From Acanthaster planci (Eukaryota; Echinodermata; Asteroidea; Valvatida; Acanthasteridae), in contig NW_019091362.1 in assembly GCF_001949145.1 (NCBI RefSeq), positions 9,192,323 through 9,256,322 of the forward strand: 64,000 nt of DNA, in the 5' to 3' direction. The position numbers and the translations under genes are program-made. Position 1 is the first letter of the stretch; every line of letters starts with the position of its first letter. Positions 37,154 to 47,643 of the stretch are shown one piece after another. The notes under the pieces were generated by a model. It was not told the origin of the DNA, ran no database searches, and saw only the letters and a list, made by a program, of their open reading frames with translations.

Positions 37154-37555
37154 TTTACATGTACATGTACATGAACCTAGGTGCACATGTACATGTACAC
37201 ATGTTTATGCCTACACATAGAGGAAAGAAACTCCACAATGATGTCATGTTTTTAAGTGTGTAATGGTGTATGGGGCTCCAATGATAAACATGTACGTGTT
37301 GGCCACAGTTGTAACATGCTAGGCCCAGTCAGCCAGTCAATTTCTAACATGCATGACCGTATATCATGGAGTACCCTAAATTTGCACATACAAATATTTG
37401 TGCATCCAACTTTCTCGTTGTGAAACTCTTCAACAAAATTGTGCACTGACGTTAATTTACTGTTGAAGATCGATCGTCACTTTGACATTGTTTTTTGTTG
37501 CAGCTTTTTGTGAATTAAAAGCTTTCCAGGGAAACTTCGGGAAAAATATCAACAG

Positions 37556-37797
37556 GGGCCAATTTCACAGAGCTGCTTAAAAGCACAAAATTTGCTTTTA
37601 AGCGCAAAAAACCTTGCTTAAAAACGAAGGTTACCAGCTTAAAATCTATGTAATTGTCACGTTAACCAAATGACAGATGAATACCATTCCAAAACAATAT
37701 ACCCCATGTGGAGTTTTGGCTGATAACCTGATTTGTCAAGCAAGGTTTTTCACGCTTAAGCAAATTTTGTGCTTAAGCAGCTCTGTGAAATTGGCCC
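37556..37797. mobile_element. MITE with GGGCCAATTTCACAGAGCTG termini
   Basis: 242 bases whose ends GGGCCAATTTCACAGAGCTG and CAGCTCTGTGAAATTGGCCC are perfect inverses; inverted similarity continues inward (GCTTAA ... AAATTTGCTT ... AAACCTTGCTT). It is a typical high-copy metazoan MITE terminus. Non-coding. Confidence 0.85.
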
Positions 37798-38789
37798 TTT
37801 AGAGGTAAAGCTTTATAAACTAAATACGAAAATGAACCAGTTCAAATTAACTTCAAATAAAATTGAGAAAAATTAAAATCTAGGAGAACGAAAAAGAGGA
37901 AGTATTTTTTCCTCAAACTGCATCACCAAACCAAAGTACACGTAATAAATGCAAAAATTACTTTCTCATTCAAGAGACATTAACTGGCAGTTTTTTCAGA
38001 TGTAGGGCATTACCGATACCCCGTAAAATAATGTTTGCAACATTCTTGCACAAATTAAGGTGACGTAGATTTCACTCGAGCCGACTCGTTTACAGACGAC
38101 ATTGTTCCTGTTGCTTCAGTGACAATAAGGTCTGTTGATGTTTCGATATTATCCGATATACAGGTACAGTGTATCGATTTCGCTTTGCTATCGATATGAA
38201 TGATATCACTTTAACATTGAAATCGATAAATCAAAAGTGAAAGTGAAGAATCAGCAGATTTACCCTTGATTTGGTTTTTCGTTCTTCACACAAGCTTATA
38301 AAAAGTGGTAAAATGTAAACACCTATATGGTGTACAATATTTTTTTGCATAAAACGTGCGTGTATTAAGCATGTTCTATATTTAGCAGGGCACCTTTCCA
38401 CATATAGTGTAATTGAAAAGGCGTACACAATTGAACTGTAAAATACCCTTGTGTCTGGGTACCAAACATCATTGGTTATTGAGCACGTGGCAGAGCAGAG
38501 CATGTTGTTTGGGAGCTCAAAGACTGTTTTACATGTGGCTGTGACTTCAATATTAGTGAATTTTGCCTGGTACTTGTGTGTGTACATTTTGCATATATAC
38601 AGTGTAAGCTACCAGGCAAAATCGTAGAGTGCTTGAGAAACAGCCGCTCACCGCACATGCAGTAAAGTATGAGACGGAGAGAACCCCCCCTGCTTTGTGT
38701 TGGTCATTGTCTCGCAGGAATCTGGGGAATTCCTTTCAGACATCTTGGGGGGATGTGTTAAGTAACAATAGTCTGGAATGTGTACAGGG

Positions 38790-38840
38790 ATTGGACATGT
38801 TGGGGGGGGTACCCCTCGGTCTCATTTCTTGCTGGGTATA
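38790..38840 (+). repeat. Dispersed repeat, copy 2 (matches 1-50)
   Basis: Nearly identical to the first 50 bases of the window. Here the left flank is visible and continues as unremarkable sequence (CTGGAATGTGTACAGGG), so the element may extend leftward to about 38640. Confidence 0.6.
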
Positions 38841-39270
38841 GCTCACCGAACTTGCATCAATGATAAGCAGAGAGTCCAGCACACTCTCTGGGGGTGATGC
38901 TTATTCATATCTATTGTTGTGTACAATTTTGTCAATGGTGAGAGGTTGAAGGAAGAATGCGCAATAAACCAGGGTACCGTTTGGACTTGCCGGGCTGCTC
39001 AGATCGCGGACTGGCCAGAGTACGCATGCCTTCACATGTGAATCGTTCTGACAGCAGGTTTTTGGTGTTGCCAGGTGCTCTTTTGTTTGAGGAAGATTAA
39101 AAAAGCTCACAACTTCCAGCAGACTTATCACATGCTGCATGGTTAGGACCAACCGGCAGAGGCCTAAGCCGCCTAATCGCAAAAGGTGCTGGGCATATGC
39201 CATTGGTTTTGAGTTTGGAGCATATCCTTCAAAAAAGCTTGATATATTGGTATTTTCGATATCGGGCCGC

Positions 39271-39363
39271 CAATATATCAGTATCGGCAATTATCTGTAA
39301 TTGACGGAGCTTACCCAATATATCAGTATAGGTAATTATCTAAAATTGACGGAGCTTATATCC
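39271..39363 (+). repeat. Two-copy tandem repeat, period about 45
   Basis: The block CAATATATCAGTAT ... GGTAATTATCT ... AATTGACGGAGCTTA occurs twice in a row with small differences. Confidence 0.7.
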
Positions 39364-39493
39364 AATGTTCTTCATAATATTATTCCACGTAGGATTTTAA
39401 ATCAAACTTTCAAAAATGTAGTATGGGCTACATTTCAGAACAAATTTTGGTGGAAAAACTTACTAAGTGTGTGAATTATAGAGACTAGTGGAG

Positions 39494-39576
39494 AGTCGCC
39501 AGGTACCTGATTTTGCCACTTGCTGTAAAAACCAATCAGACTTGAATTAGGTGGCAAAATTAGGGACCTGGCGACT
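39494..39576. repeat. Hairpin element, 83 bases
   Basis: AGTCGCCAGGTACCTGATTT at the left is inverted at the right as AAATTAGGGACCTGGCGACT. The arms extend to TTTTGCCAC/GTGGCAAAA with a loop of about 30 bases. Probably a minimal MITE. Confidence 0.7.
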
Positions 39577-40504
39577 ATACAGTCACGCATGTTATATCAT
39601 GCAGCTGCAGTGCACCGGACATGCCCAGATCATGGCGAATATCCACGCTACAGTGGAGTCCCCTAACAACAGGTGGCGCACTTCAACTTACACTTAACTT
39701 TCCTCTCACAGCATTTGCCAAACCTTTCTGTTGAAAAACTCTAAAGTCATTGGGTTAAATACTTTGCACGATAGCCCTCATGATACATGGTGTTGAGCCT
39801 CTGTCATGTCTGTGAACGATTCCAGTGTCATGACATTTCGTCTGAAATCCCAAAAATGTCAGCATCTGCAAACACGACTCAAATTCAGCTGAGTGTTCCC
39901 TGACATTACACAATTGAAAAATCTCAGAAAATCCTACATAAACATTTTCAAAATTCCTTAAAGTAGATCCATTCTTGTAAAGCAACATTCCTTCCATGCA
40001 TACCCATCCACAAGTTTGTCAGAAACTTATTGTCGTAGTTTTGTGTACATTTTGAAAGTATTCATTTTACCATCGGAAAAAAATTGGAAAATCGGCCGAA
40101 AATAAAAAATTCATCAAAATATTGTAGCATGTACATAAGATCTTGATTTATGAATCAGAATATCGATAGTTTAATGAAGTTTCATTAACTGTGGAATTTG
40201 AGGTAAAAATATTGCACCTGTAAGACACGAAAGGCGAAAAATGAAAGTGCACCATGTTAGGGGCATAGGGACAGTGCCACATTAGGGTACATCAACCGGT
40301 CATGCTATTTAGCGTCAACGCGCGTCAACACACACAAGTAGCGTCAACCAAGCATCAACAGCTTGAAAATACCCTCTACAAATTTAAAAGTGGTTTCATT
40401 GTATTTTAAAGACTCTAACACTTGCTACTGCATAAGAGAAACACCAAAATTGCTTCCAGATTATCGCAGGAAAACGAAAATTTTTCGCGACGTACATGTA
40501 TGGG

Positions 40505-40555
40505 AGCCGCCATCTTTCTTTCCTCTGCCATCCACCTGAAAACAAGATGGCGGCC
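40505..40555. promoter_or_regulatory. Inverted pair of YY1-type sites (candidate promoter)
   Basis: AGCCGCCATCTT at 40505-40516 and AAGATGGCGGCC at 40544-40555 face each other across 27 bases. AAGATGGCGGC is the classic YY1 element found at transcription starts of many metazoan genes. It could serve an untranslated first exon of the GPCR gene (minus strand, about 3.8 kb away) or an unseen plus-strand transcript; no exon link was found. Confidence 0.35.
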
Positions 40556-41319
40556 GGTCAGACTATTTAACAAACAGGCCCGTCTTTGTCACGCAAATTT
40601 AACACGCAAATATCATTTCAGATAGATATGATACATTGAATTTGATACATAGGAACCTAATTAACATTGTATCCATGAGGAAGGCACTGTATAGTGACAC
40701 ACTTCAAGAGTTTCTGCTGAACCGCTGGTCAACAAATACATACATGTATAAAGACATTTTTCACATTATTTTTCTTTCCAGTGAATTAGTCTTGCATGAC
40801 GATGATCCTCCAGGGCCGACCTCGTGTACTTTTCTCTGCACAAGCCAAGATAACACTGCACCAATTCAGACAAGCCAGGAAATTTGGGAATGTACATGTA
40901 CATGTATAATGACGCACTTTGCCTTAGGCTGAAAGTACAATGGCCATGACGTGCTACATGTACATGTACCTTAAATAGCATATTACCATCTTGACAAAAA
41001 CAAAGTCCTTCGTGAAAAAAGGTGTAATTTCCGAGTTTGAATTTTAGGAATTTAAAGAAAAAGATAAATTGTTATTATAACAAAAGGTCATAAAATTTTG
41101 GACAGCCTTGAATTAATCAGTGTGATGTTTTATATGCTGCATAAGGTAACACGTTCAACCATTATTTTATTTGTCACAGAAACAATACATAATGATCATG
41201 AAATTTGATGAAATAAAATAAAATTGCATACAAATAAATCTTACCCACCAAAACGCATTAGATTATTTGTGTTAGATATGTCTTGACATGGAACAACCGT
41301 CGAGACGATGAGGGGTCAA

Positions 41320-41420
41320 GTGACGTAATGTTCAACGACCTTTTTTTAAAGATGGCGACTGTGAGAGCGAGCCCATGAGATTTAAGGGGTAAAGGCAAAA
41401 AGACTGGAAAATACCAGAAC
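41320..41420 (+). promoter_or_regulatory. Candidate plus-strand promoter and untranslated first exon
   Basis: A CRE-like GTGACGTAA (about 41322) is followed by AAAGATGGCGACT (YY1-like), then GC-richer sequence up to a consensus splice donor, CCAGAAC|GTGAGTG, at 41420/41421. The ATG within gives only a nine-codon frame, so if real this would be a 5' UTR exon. A link to the microprotein gene at 47644 is possible but unproven. Confidence 0.3.
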
Positions 41421-42002
41421 GTGAGTGAAATCACTCAATAAATAGCGCTAAGAAAGCAGAGAGGCTAAGGATCATCTCTGTCATGTCTGTGTGCAAAAGA
41501 AATTGCGCCCACGATGATAAGTGGGTACGCCGATAATGTTCAGTACGCCAAAACGAAATTGCGTATACAGATGTGTGGCTAAGGTTGGATCGGGAGTGAG
41601 AGTCCGTGCCACACTAGTGGGGCTAAAAAGTGGTTAGGCCTACGGCGTGTATGTGCGTCTGCTATGTTTTTGCTAAAATGTGCTAAGTCATGTGAGCATG
41701 CATGTGTAGGCCTGTGTGAAAACGGTGAAACCCTGCCTATGTAACAGCCTCATGAAATCCGGAACTATTTCAACAGTGTGACTATCTCTATAGGCCTATT
41801 TCTATTAATTTCTACTTACGGCCGCCTAGAGCATGTTGAACCTCCATGGTTGAATTCATCGTGACTTTTATCTGGGCCTATTCATGACGAATGCGACCAG
41901 AGGCTTTGTGTTTGCCGCCCTCAAGAGGACACGAAGCGGCACGTGCGCACAGTAAAATCGGCCGATCGGGTCATGAAAGGGAAAGCGACGTCGTCGGTCT
42001 TC

Positions 42003-42073
42003 TCTCCCCATTTGCCTCTCCGCCCATTTGCCACGTCGCCCATTTACCTTGTTCGCCCACGGGCCACTTCGCC
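42003..42073 (-). repeat. Minisatellite, GGCAAATGGGC-type, minus orientation
   Basis: About five degenerate 14-16-base units (CGCCCATTTGCCAC on the plus strand). The same motif occurs in the opposite orientation at 46172-46273. Confidence 0.65.
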
Positions 42074-42959
42074 GACCCACGCAAGATTGCGCGTGTTAAC
42101 AATGCACGACCTAGTTTCACAAGCTTGTAGGCCTGTGGTTAACCGACAAATGTCCACGTTTTTAACAGGTCTATTGTGTGCAACTTTTCGGATACAAGAA
42201 TCAAAAATCAAGATTTAGACACAACAAAAGCATTTTCAAAAGCACTGTTACACTCAGAAGTTACCGTATGCCACTGTGTGCAGTGAGACCTCCTGAAAAA
42301 CAGAAATACATATAGATGCTTAAAGACGACTCTAATTCTGTGAACCAAACCACTAAAATATTCCTGAAGTTTCTGACCATTTCACGTCAGTTTTGGATCA
42401 TCAAATTCGGAACGTGCTTCATGTTGTCGTGAGAGTCTGTAGCTCAAGCTACCAGCCATTCGATGCAGTTTTCGCTATGTGTGTCAATGGTGTGCCCTGC
42501 CCACTTTTTTGCGTCGGCTGAACATCAAAGAAAACCTCGACAGTCTCAATATCGTGTATTTATCATTGCTATCATTTTTATTTTATTCATGTCAACAATT
42601 AATTGGGATACCAAATATGTAAGACATAAACCATACAAGTATCAAAACAATAACTGACTGAAACAAATAGATGGCGCTTCCCAACTTAAAGTTAATAATT
42701 TGTAACATAATTATTGGATTAAACATTAAAACAACATATCGCGACATGACATAAACAAGTAAATTAATATAATGGAAACAATAGATGAGGAAGAACCGTA
42801 GTTGACTGTAAAGAAGTAAAATAATAACCATTAAAGGTAAAATTGTACTGGTTAGGGCAATACCGGTACCTCGATACTTAAGACGTATTGAGATACATGT
42901 ATGGGCTGTGTGCTGTAGTTAATTAATCAGTGTAAAAAACACTTTTCAGCAATGTAAGA

Positions 42960-43335
42960 AAACTTGAGAAATGCTGTAAGATGATGGCATTACGAACATA
43001 TTCAAGGACATTATTCCATAAACGAGGAAATAGATGAAAACGAGGCAGGTGAGCGTAAGGTTGAGTTCTGGCTTGAAGGTGATTAACGACCTCTGAATGT
43101 TTACAATTTACTGTTACTCCACGACTACACAATTGATAAGATGAAACAAACATTAATTTTGGATGCAAAAGACAATACTGCAAAATTACGCCGATTGAAT
43201 AAGGTGCGGGGCCAGTTGAGAGTATCCAGTCTTTCTGTGTATGTCATAAACCGACGTTCAATGCATGACCCAAGATATAACTTAACCGAGCCTCGGGCCG
43301 GGCGGGCCCGACGCTTGATATTTTCTACTAGAAGA
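42960..43335 (-). pseudogene. Decayed non-LTR retrotransposon (LINE) reverse transcriptase C-terminus
   Basis: On the minus strand, frames read ENIKRRARPARGS, then YTERLDTLNWPRTLFNRRN, and after a frameshift RFHLFPRLWNNVLEYVRN. This is the order of motifs at the C-terminal end of CR1/L2/jockey-type reverse transcriptases (IQRRAxR, YxERLxxLxxPxLxxRR, RxxxxWNxLPxxIR). In-frame stops upstream (two TAG codons near 43325) and a shift near 43170 show that it is dead. The 3' UTR may continue left to about 42660. Confidence 0.7.
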
Positions 43336-43462
43336 TCTTCTTGGTCTCATAAAGGCACAATTTGGCAGGAACTGAGGCATTGAGCCACAGATTTGATAAG
43401 GCTAAGCATACGGTTAGCAGATGAACTTGCATTCCTTATGTGGTCATTCGAGTTGAGCACGA

Positions 43463-43926
43463 GCTGAGTTCGGGCGGCTTGTTCTTGTTTGTTCACGAAC
43501 AGCTTGATTTGTTGTTCGTGGGTCGATCGCTCGAACGCCGGGAATGTACAACCGGTTATTAACGCTAGTAGTTATTTGTGGCAAGCGACATGCAACATGG
43601 CAGCGTCCTTGTGCGTTCTTCGAGAGTTAATGTTGGATAACTGGGCTAACTTATTTTCAATTTAAAAATTCATTTCTGTCATAGAAAATTATTAATGTTA
43701 ATTTTGCAAAACTTTCTATTGTCTTCGGCTTTGTTAAAGCCATATCGATACTTTTGCGGCTGTCCAAAAATCAAATCTCACGAGTTTTTCCGTGTGTTCG
43801 TGTAAAATCCTGACGAGGAGGTGGTGTGTGATCCTGTTCCGAGAACAGTGTTCTTGGGTCGTGTTCCCGCCGTTCGAGCGCGAGAAAACGAAACCTGCGT
43901 CAAGAACGGACCGCCCGAACTCGACC
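43463..43926. mobile_element. Long-TIR MITE family, copy B
   Basis: The left end GCTGAGTTCGGGCGGCTTGT and the right end (AACGGACCGCCCGAACTCGA) are inverses, and inward similarity continues as CGCTCGAACGCCGGGAA against TTCCCGCCGTTCGAGCG. This gives terminal inverted repeats of well over 60 bases. The interior matches copies A and C. No coding capacity. Confidence 0.8.
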
Positions 43927-44062
43927 TTAGACTGATTCCAAAGTACTATGTTGTGATGCGACAGAGGGCGCTAGTCACTAGGCGTGATGCAAAGTTATAG
44001 ATGGCGCTCTGCCGCGCATAGCTGTGTGTTAAGCGAGCGCGGCGCATACTAGGCTCCGCACT

Positions 44063-44378
44063 GGTTGCGTTCGATTAGCTTCCCTGAATACACCAGTGTT
44101 ACACCAAGGGACGTCTCGAAACGAGGGTAATTGAACGCTGCAGCGTACTCGCTAAGGCATTCTGGGAAAAAGGCCAAGTCCCCGCCACGTTCCATAATGT
44201 ACGTCCATACTCGAACAGTCTATCCGTGACGTCATTACACTCGGGCAGTCTCCAGAGACCCATTCGCCAGCTGGGGTAGTAGTGGCTGACACCAGGGCAG
44301 GCACGAACATCACGTGATGGCTAAACGAACGGTCTCGTGTAAGTTTGACTTACACGTGTAAGCTAATCGAACGCATCC
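44063..44378. mobile_element. Short MITE with GCGTTCGATTAGC ends, copy 2 (inverted relative to copy 1)
   Basis: The ends GGTTGCGTTCGATTAGCTT and AAGCTAATCGAACGCATCC are near-perfect 19-base inverses. The body is the reverse complement of 12367-12676, sharing CCCTGAATACACCAGTGTTAC, GTGACGTCATTACACTCGGG and CATCACGTGATGGCTAAACG. Non-coding. Confidence 0.8.
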
Positions 44379-46171
44379 AATGGCGGGTGTTTTGAAGGTG
44401 CCACAGAATTTGTGACTTGTATTTTGAAGCAGAATTATTGGGAGAGTATGAGCTATTTCTTCTATTCTCCTACCAGACAATACGAGGTTTTTTTTTAGTA
44501 ACTGCTATTCGGTGGGTATTATTTTAATGAATTTGAAACCAACAGGCCAAAATTAATATAATGTACCATTTGTTGTTGACATCAATTTGTAGAGTGTCGG
44601 GGAAAAAAGGTTTGTTGGCATCTGTCATCTTTTCTCCTCCTGCCGGTGGCGTATTTAAAAAAAATTAAAAATTCATAAAAGAGTAGGAAAGAAAGTAATC
44701 GGTATATTTATCAAATAAAATTACCCGAAGCCAAAACAACACCATGATATAAAAACAAAGATAGTGGGATGACTGTGAGTAGGGTTTTCATAGAGGAAAG
44801 ACACAAAAGGAGTTACAACTCTGGCACTTCAAAGTGTTCACTGATAATCGGCGCCGAGTCAGACAAATAAAAGAAAACATTCCAAAAATGCCTGATTACT
44901 GCCTGCGTCTTAGCTGGACAAGCGAAGCCAGAAATATCCTAGCAATTGTAGTTTGTCGCTTGTAAAAAAAATAATATAAATAATTGCTGTGACCAGGAAC
45001 TGGAGAAAAATACCTGATATGAGACCTACTTTTGCCATCGTAAATAAACTTTAAAAATTTGGATGCACTGTTCCATTATCCATGCAAAGTGTGTAATGTT
45101 ATTCTTCACCCTCCAATACATCAGTGTTCAAAGACTTGGCTAAGACTGGCTAACAAAATGTTGACTTTTACTTGAAAGCTAAGTTCGTAAGTAACAAAAT
45201 GCGCTATTTCATCACAAGTAGTGATCATGAAATCTCATAAATTGTACAAATTCCAAAATAAAAACGATTCAAACAAAACACACAATCATGTAAACAACCG
45301 GGCTTTTTTCCAAATTACTCCAGAAGAAAGCACTCATGAAGGGCAATGACTGCACATATAGATTTAGGGCACACGGGGTAATGCAAGCAACTGTGCAAGC
45401 ATTAAATTTGTTGTTGTCATGAGATCATACCAAGCACCAACAAAGGCATGAATATTCAATTTCCTAAGATAGCATTTTCCAGACTTTTCAGATAGTCTAA
45501 AAGTACCTTTCTTGTACAGTATATTAATATTTTAAGTGTTCCATATATCGTAACAGCATGATCAGATGAATTGGTCATGGTTGAGAGCAAGACTAGAAAA
45601 TTTAAAAAAAGACCTTTTTTGTGGTCCAGACACTTCTGTAAAGTTGAAAAGGGCGGGAAATCTGTTAAAAAGTTGGAATACAGTTTTCTGGTGCTTGTCT
45701 CCGGAAAACGCCAATTAGCTCCAGGGGGAAGGAGTATGGTCTTGGCATTAGCGTGGTACGCGCACGAGTGGCCAATCACAAAAGAAAAGTGAGCGTGCCG
45801 CGTTCGTGGGAATCGAACTGTTGTATATAAGTCAGGTGTCCAGGCGAAGTTTATTTCAAGTCAGGTCTGCCCGGGTTACGTCACTAAGTTTCGACCAATC
45901 AGATTAGCCATCATCTCGGCGAAGACCAACTTTCTTAGGGGACGGTATACTTCGGTCCCAACGGACTCGTCCCTAGCTGTTCAGGGACTCTCCGGCGTGC
46001 CATCCGACGTGCCGCGCCTCGAGGAGGAGGGCGCCCTCGCCTTCGTCGGAGGGGCGCAACGCCACAATATCTTGGTATTCATATTTAATCTTTCATCCTC
46101 TCTGAAGATAAAAGTAGTGTTTTTTTCTGTGTCTTGCTTTCCTTTCAATGTCGACAAAAGCCGTGGGTGGG

Positions 46172-46273
46172 GCGAAGCGACTTGTGGGCGAAGTGGCAAA
46201 TGGGTCAAGTGACAATTGGGCAAAGTGGTAAATGGGCAAAGTAGCAAATGGGAGAAATGGTAAATGGGCGATG
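46172..46273 (+). repeat. Minisatellite, GGGCAAAGTGGTAAAT-type
   Basis: Seven or so degenerate units of 14-16 bases (GGGCGAAGTGGCAAAT, GGGTCAAGTGACAATT, GGGCAAAGTGGTAAAT and similar). Related to the minus-orientation array at 42003-42073. Confidence 0.75.
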
Positions 46274-46702
46274 TAATGCAAAGATCGTACGCCTTATTTA
46301 AAACCATGGGACCGTAAAATAACACTAAGTCCATATACGGTACGGAGCCGCTGCTCCATACAAGCATGCCTAGAGCTGGCCCTACGAGTCCTACATGTCT
46401 ATCTCCAACTTCCATCTCTTCGGAAGTGCATTTCTTGGTATCTGGAAGTGGCAGTCCCAGTGAGAGGTAAAATTGAGAGCCCTCCTCCAGTTATCTGTAT
46501 CAGGACATCGCAAAATTCGAGAATTTTGACGAAGACGCCAACAACTCCTCTTTAAATTTGAATTTGTACTCTCTGTATGTTCATGTTACTTAGGCTAATT
46601 CTCAAACTAGTAACGATCAAGACTAGGCCAACCAAAATAGGTCTAGTATTAGTTGTGCTTCCTATTACATTGAAAAAATAGGTTGTGTACAGGGTAGTGG
46701 AT

Positions 46703-46708
<6 letters not shown>

Positions 46709-46735
<27 letters not shown>
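46709..46735 (+). repeat. (TC)n microsatellite
   Basis: Thirteen consecutive TC dinucleotides between T-rich flanks. Confidence 0.95.
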
Positions 46736-47214
46736 TTAAAGTTCTTCTTGGGGCAAATATTCTACGGTAGGAACGTTTTTATCATTAAAAAGTGATTTTG
46801 ATGGTTCATGAAAATTTTTCGGCTAGGGCCTTTGTAAGAAAGGGTTTGAGTCAAATATGACAAGCAGCAAAAACTAGTCAAGACTTGTAGAGTGAGTTGG
46901 CCCTTTTCCCACCTGACCCGACCACATTTTCAAAGTATTTCCGGAACTGTAAGGTTTGTACAAACCTTAAAGATAGCCATGTACAAACTCCCGGAACACA
47001 TTTTTGCTCTTTTGATTGTGCCATCTTAGTCTTCCATCACAGCTATTTGTGCAAACAAATTTCATGCATGCCTTCTTGGTGAAATTAGATGTCAGGTGGG
47101 GAGGTTTGTTCATCTTATATCCTCATTAAAATGGTAAAATTCTTGAGCATTTTGCCCATCAACACTACAGAAAATCAGTAGCATGTAATCTCAATAGTGT
47201 CAGCTGTATCACAT

Positions 47215-47273
47215 AGGAGCTGTGTTGCGATTGGTCAAGCTATCACAACTTGACCAATCGCAACACGGCTCCT
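47215..47273. promoter_or_regulatory. Inverted repeat carrying two CCAAT boxes
   Basis: The 25-base arms 47215-47239 and 47249-47273 are inverses with one mismatch around a 9-base spacer. Each arm contains GATTGGTCAAG or its inverse CTTGACCAATC, a good NF-Y (CCAAT) site. It lies about 370 bases upstream of the microprotein ATG. Confidence 0.65.
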
Positions 47274-47304
47274 ATCTTTCCCTTTTGTTATCTTCTTACC
47301 CATG

Positions 47305-47373
47305 GATGAAAGCTGCATTATGATTGGTCCAAATTGCATCCATTCCAATGACCAATCACAGCTCAACTTTCAT
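47305..47373. promoter_or_regulatory. Second inverted repeat carrying CCAAT boxes
   Basis: The left arm GATGAAAG..CTG..TGATTGGTC and the right arm GACCAATCACAGCTCAACTTTCAT are inverses with a small gap. A further CCAAT (CATTCCAATG) sits in the loop. Together with 47215-47273 there are at least four CCAAT boxes in 160 bases, as seen in TATA-less housekeeping promoters. Confidence 0.55.
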
Positions 47374-47643
47374 TGCTGCAGAATTATGGCACCTCGATCC
47401 CCAAGCCCGTTCGAAAAAAGTCCTATTAAGGGAAACATTCTCTCTATTGGGGGGACTGATTTTGTCCCCAAATGAAGGGAGTTCTTTGAGTTTAGGACAG
47501 TCTCCGAGTTGTGATGTGCACTCCTACTGAATGTGCAACGTACCGTGTGCGCTGTTCTGCATCCCATAGCTGAATTATGATCATGACTTTCATTGCAGTG
47601 GACTGGTGCTGTAGTTTAGAACAAAGACAACGCACACTGGAGG

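Larger units (their letters stand above)
36727..47643. other. Repeat-rich region between the GPCR and the microprotein gene
   Basis: Contents are hairpins at 37095 and 39494, MITEs at 37556, 43463 and 44063, tandem repeats near 39271, two minisatellites, a LINE relic at 42960, a TC microsatellite at 46709, and YY1-like motifs near 40505 and 41350. No multi-exon gene could be assembled. Confidence 0.5.

Noticed and set aside
38901-39290. 129-codon minus-strand frame
   Set aside because: It overlaps tandem and dispersed repeats, and has no domain or splice context.
45800-45860. Core promoter with TATATAAG at about 45825
   Set aside because: A TATA-like string is present, but no downstream exon with coding sequence could be linked to it.
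45981-46415. 144-codon minus-strand frame
   Set aside because: It is built largely over the minisatellite at 46172-46273, giving repetitive H/L/P-rich peptide, and has no splice or domain support.
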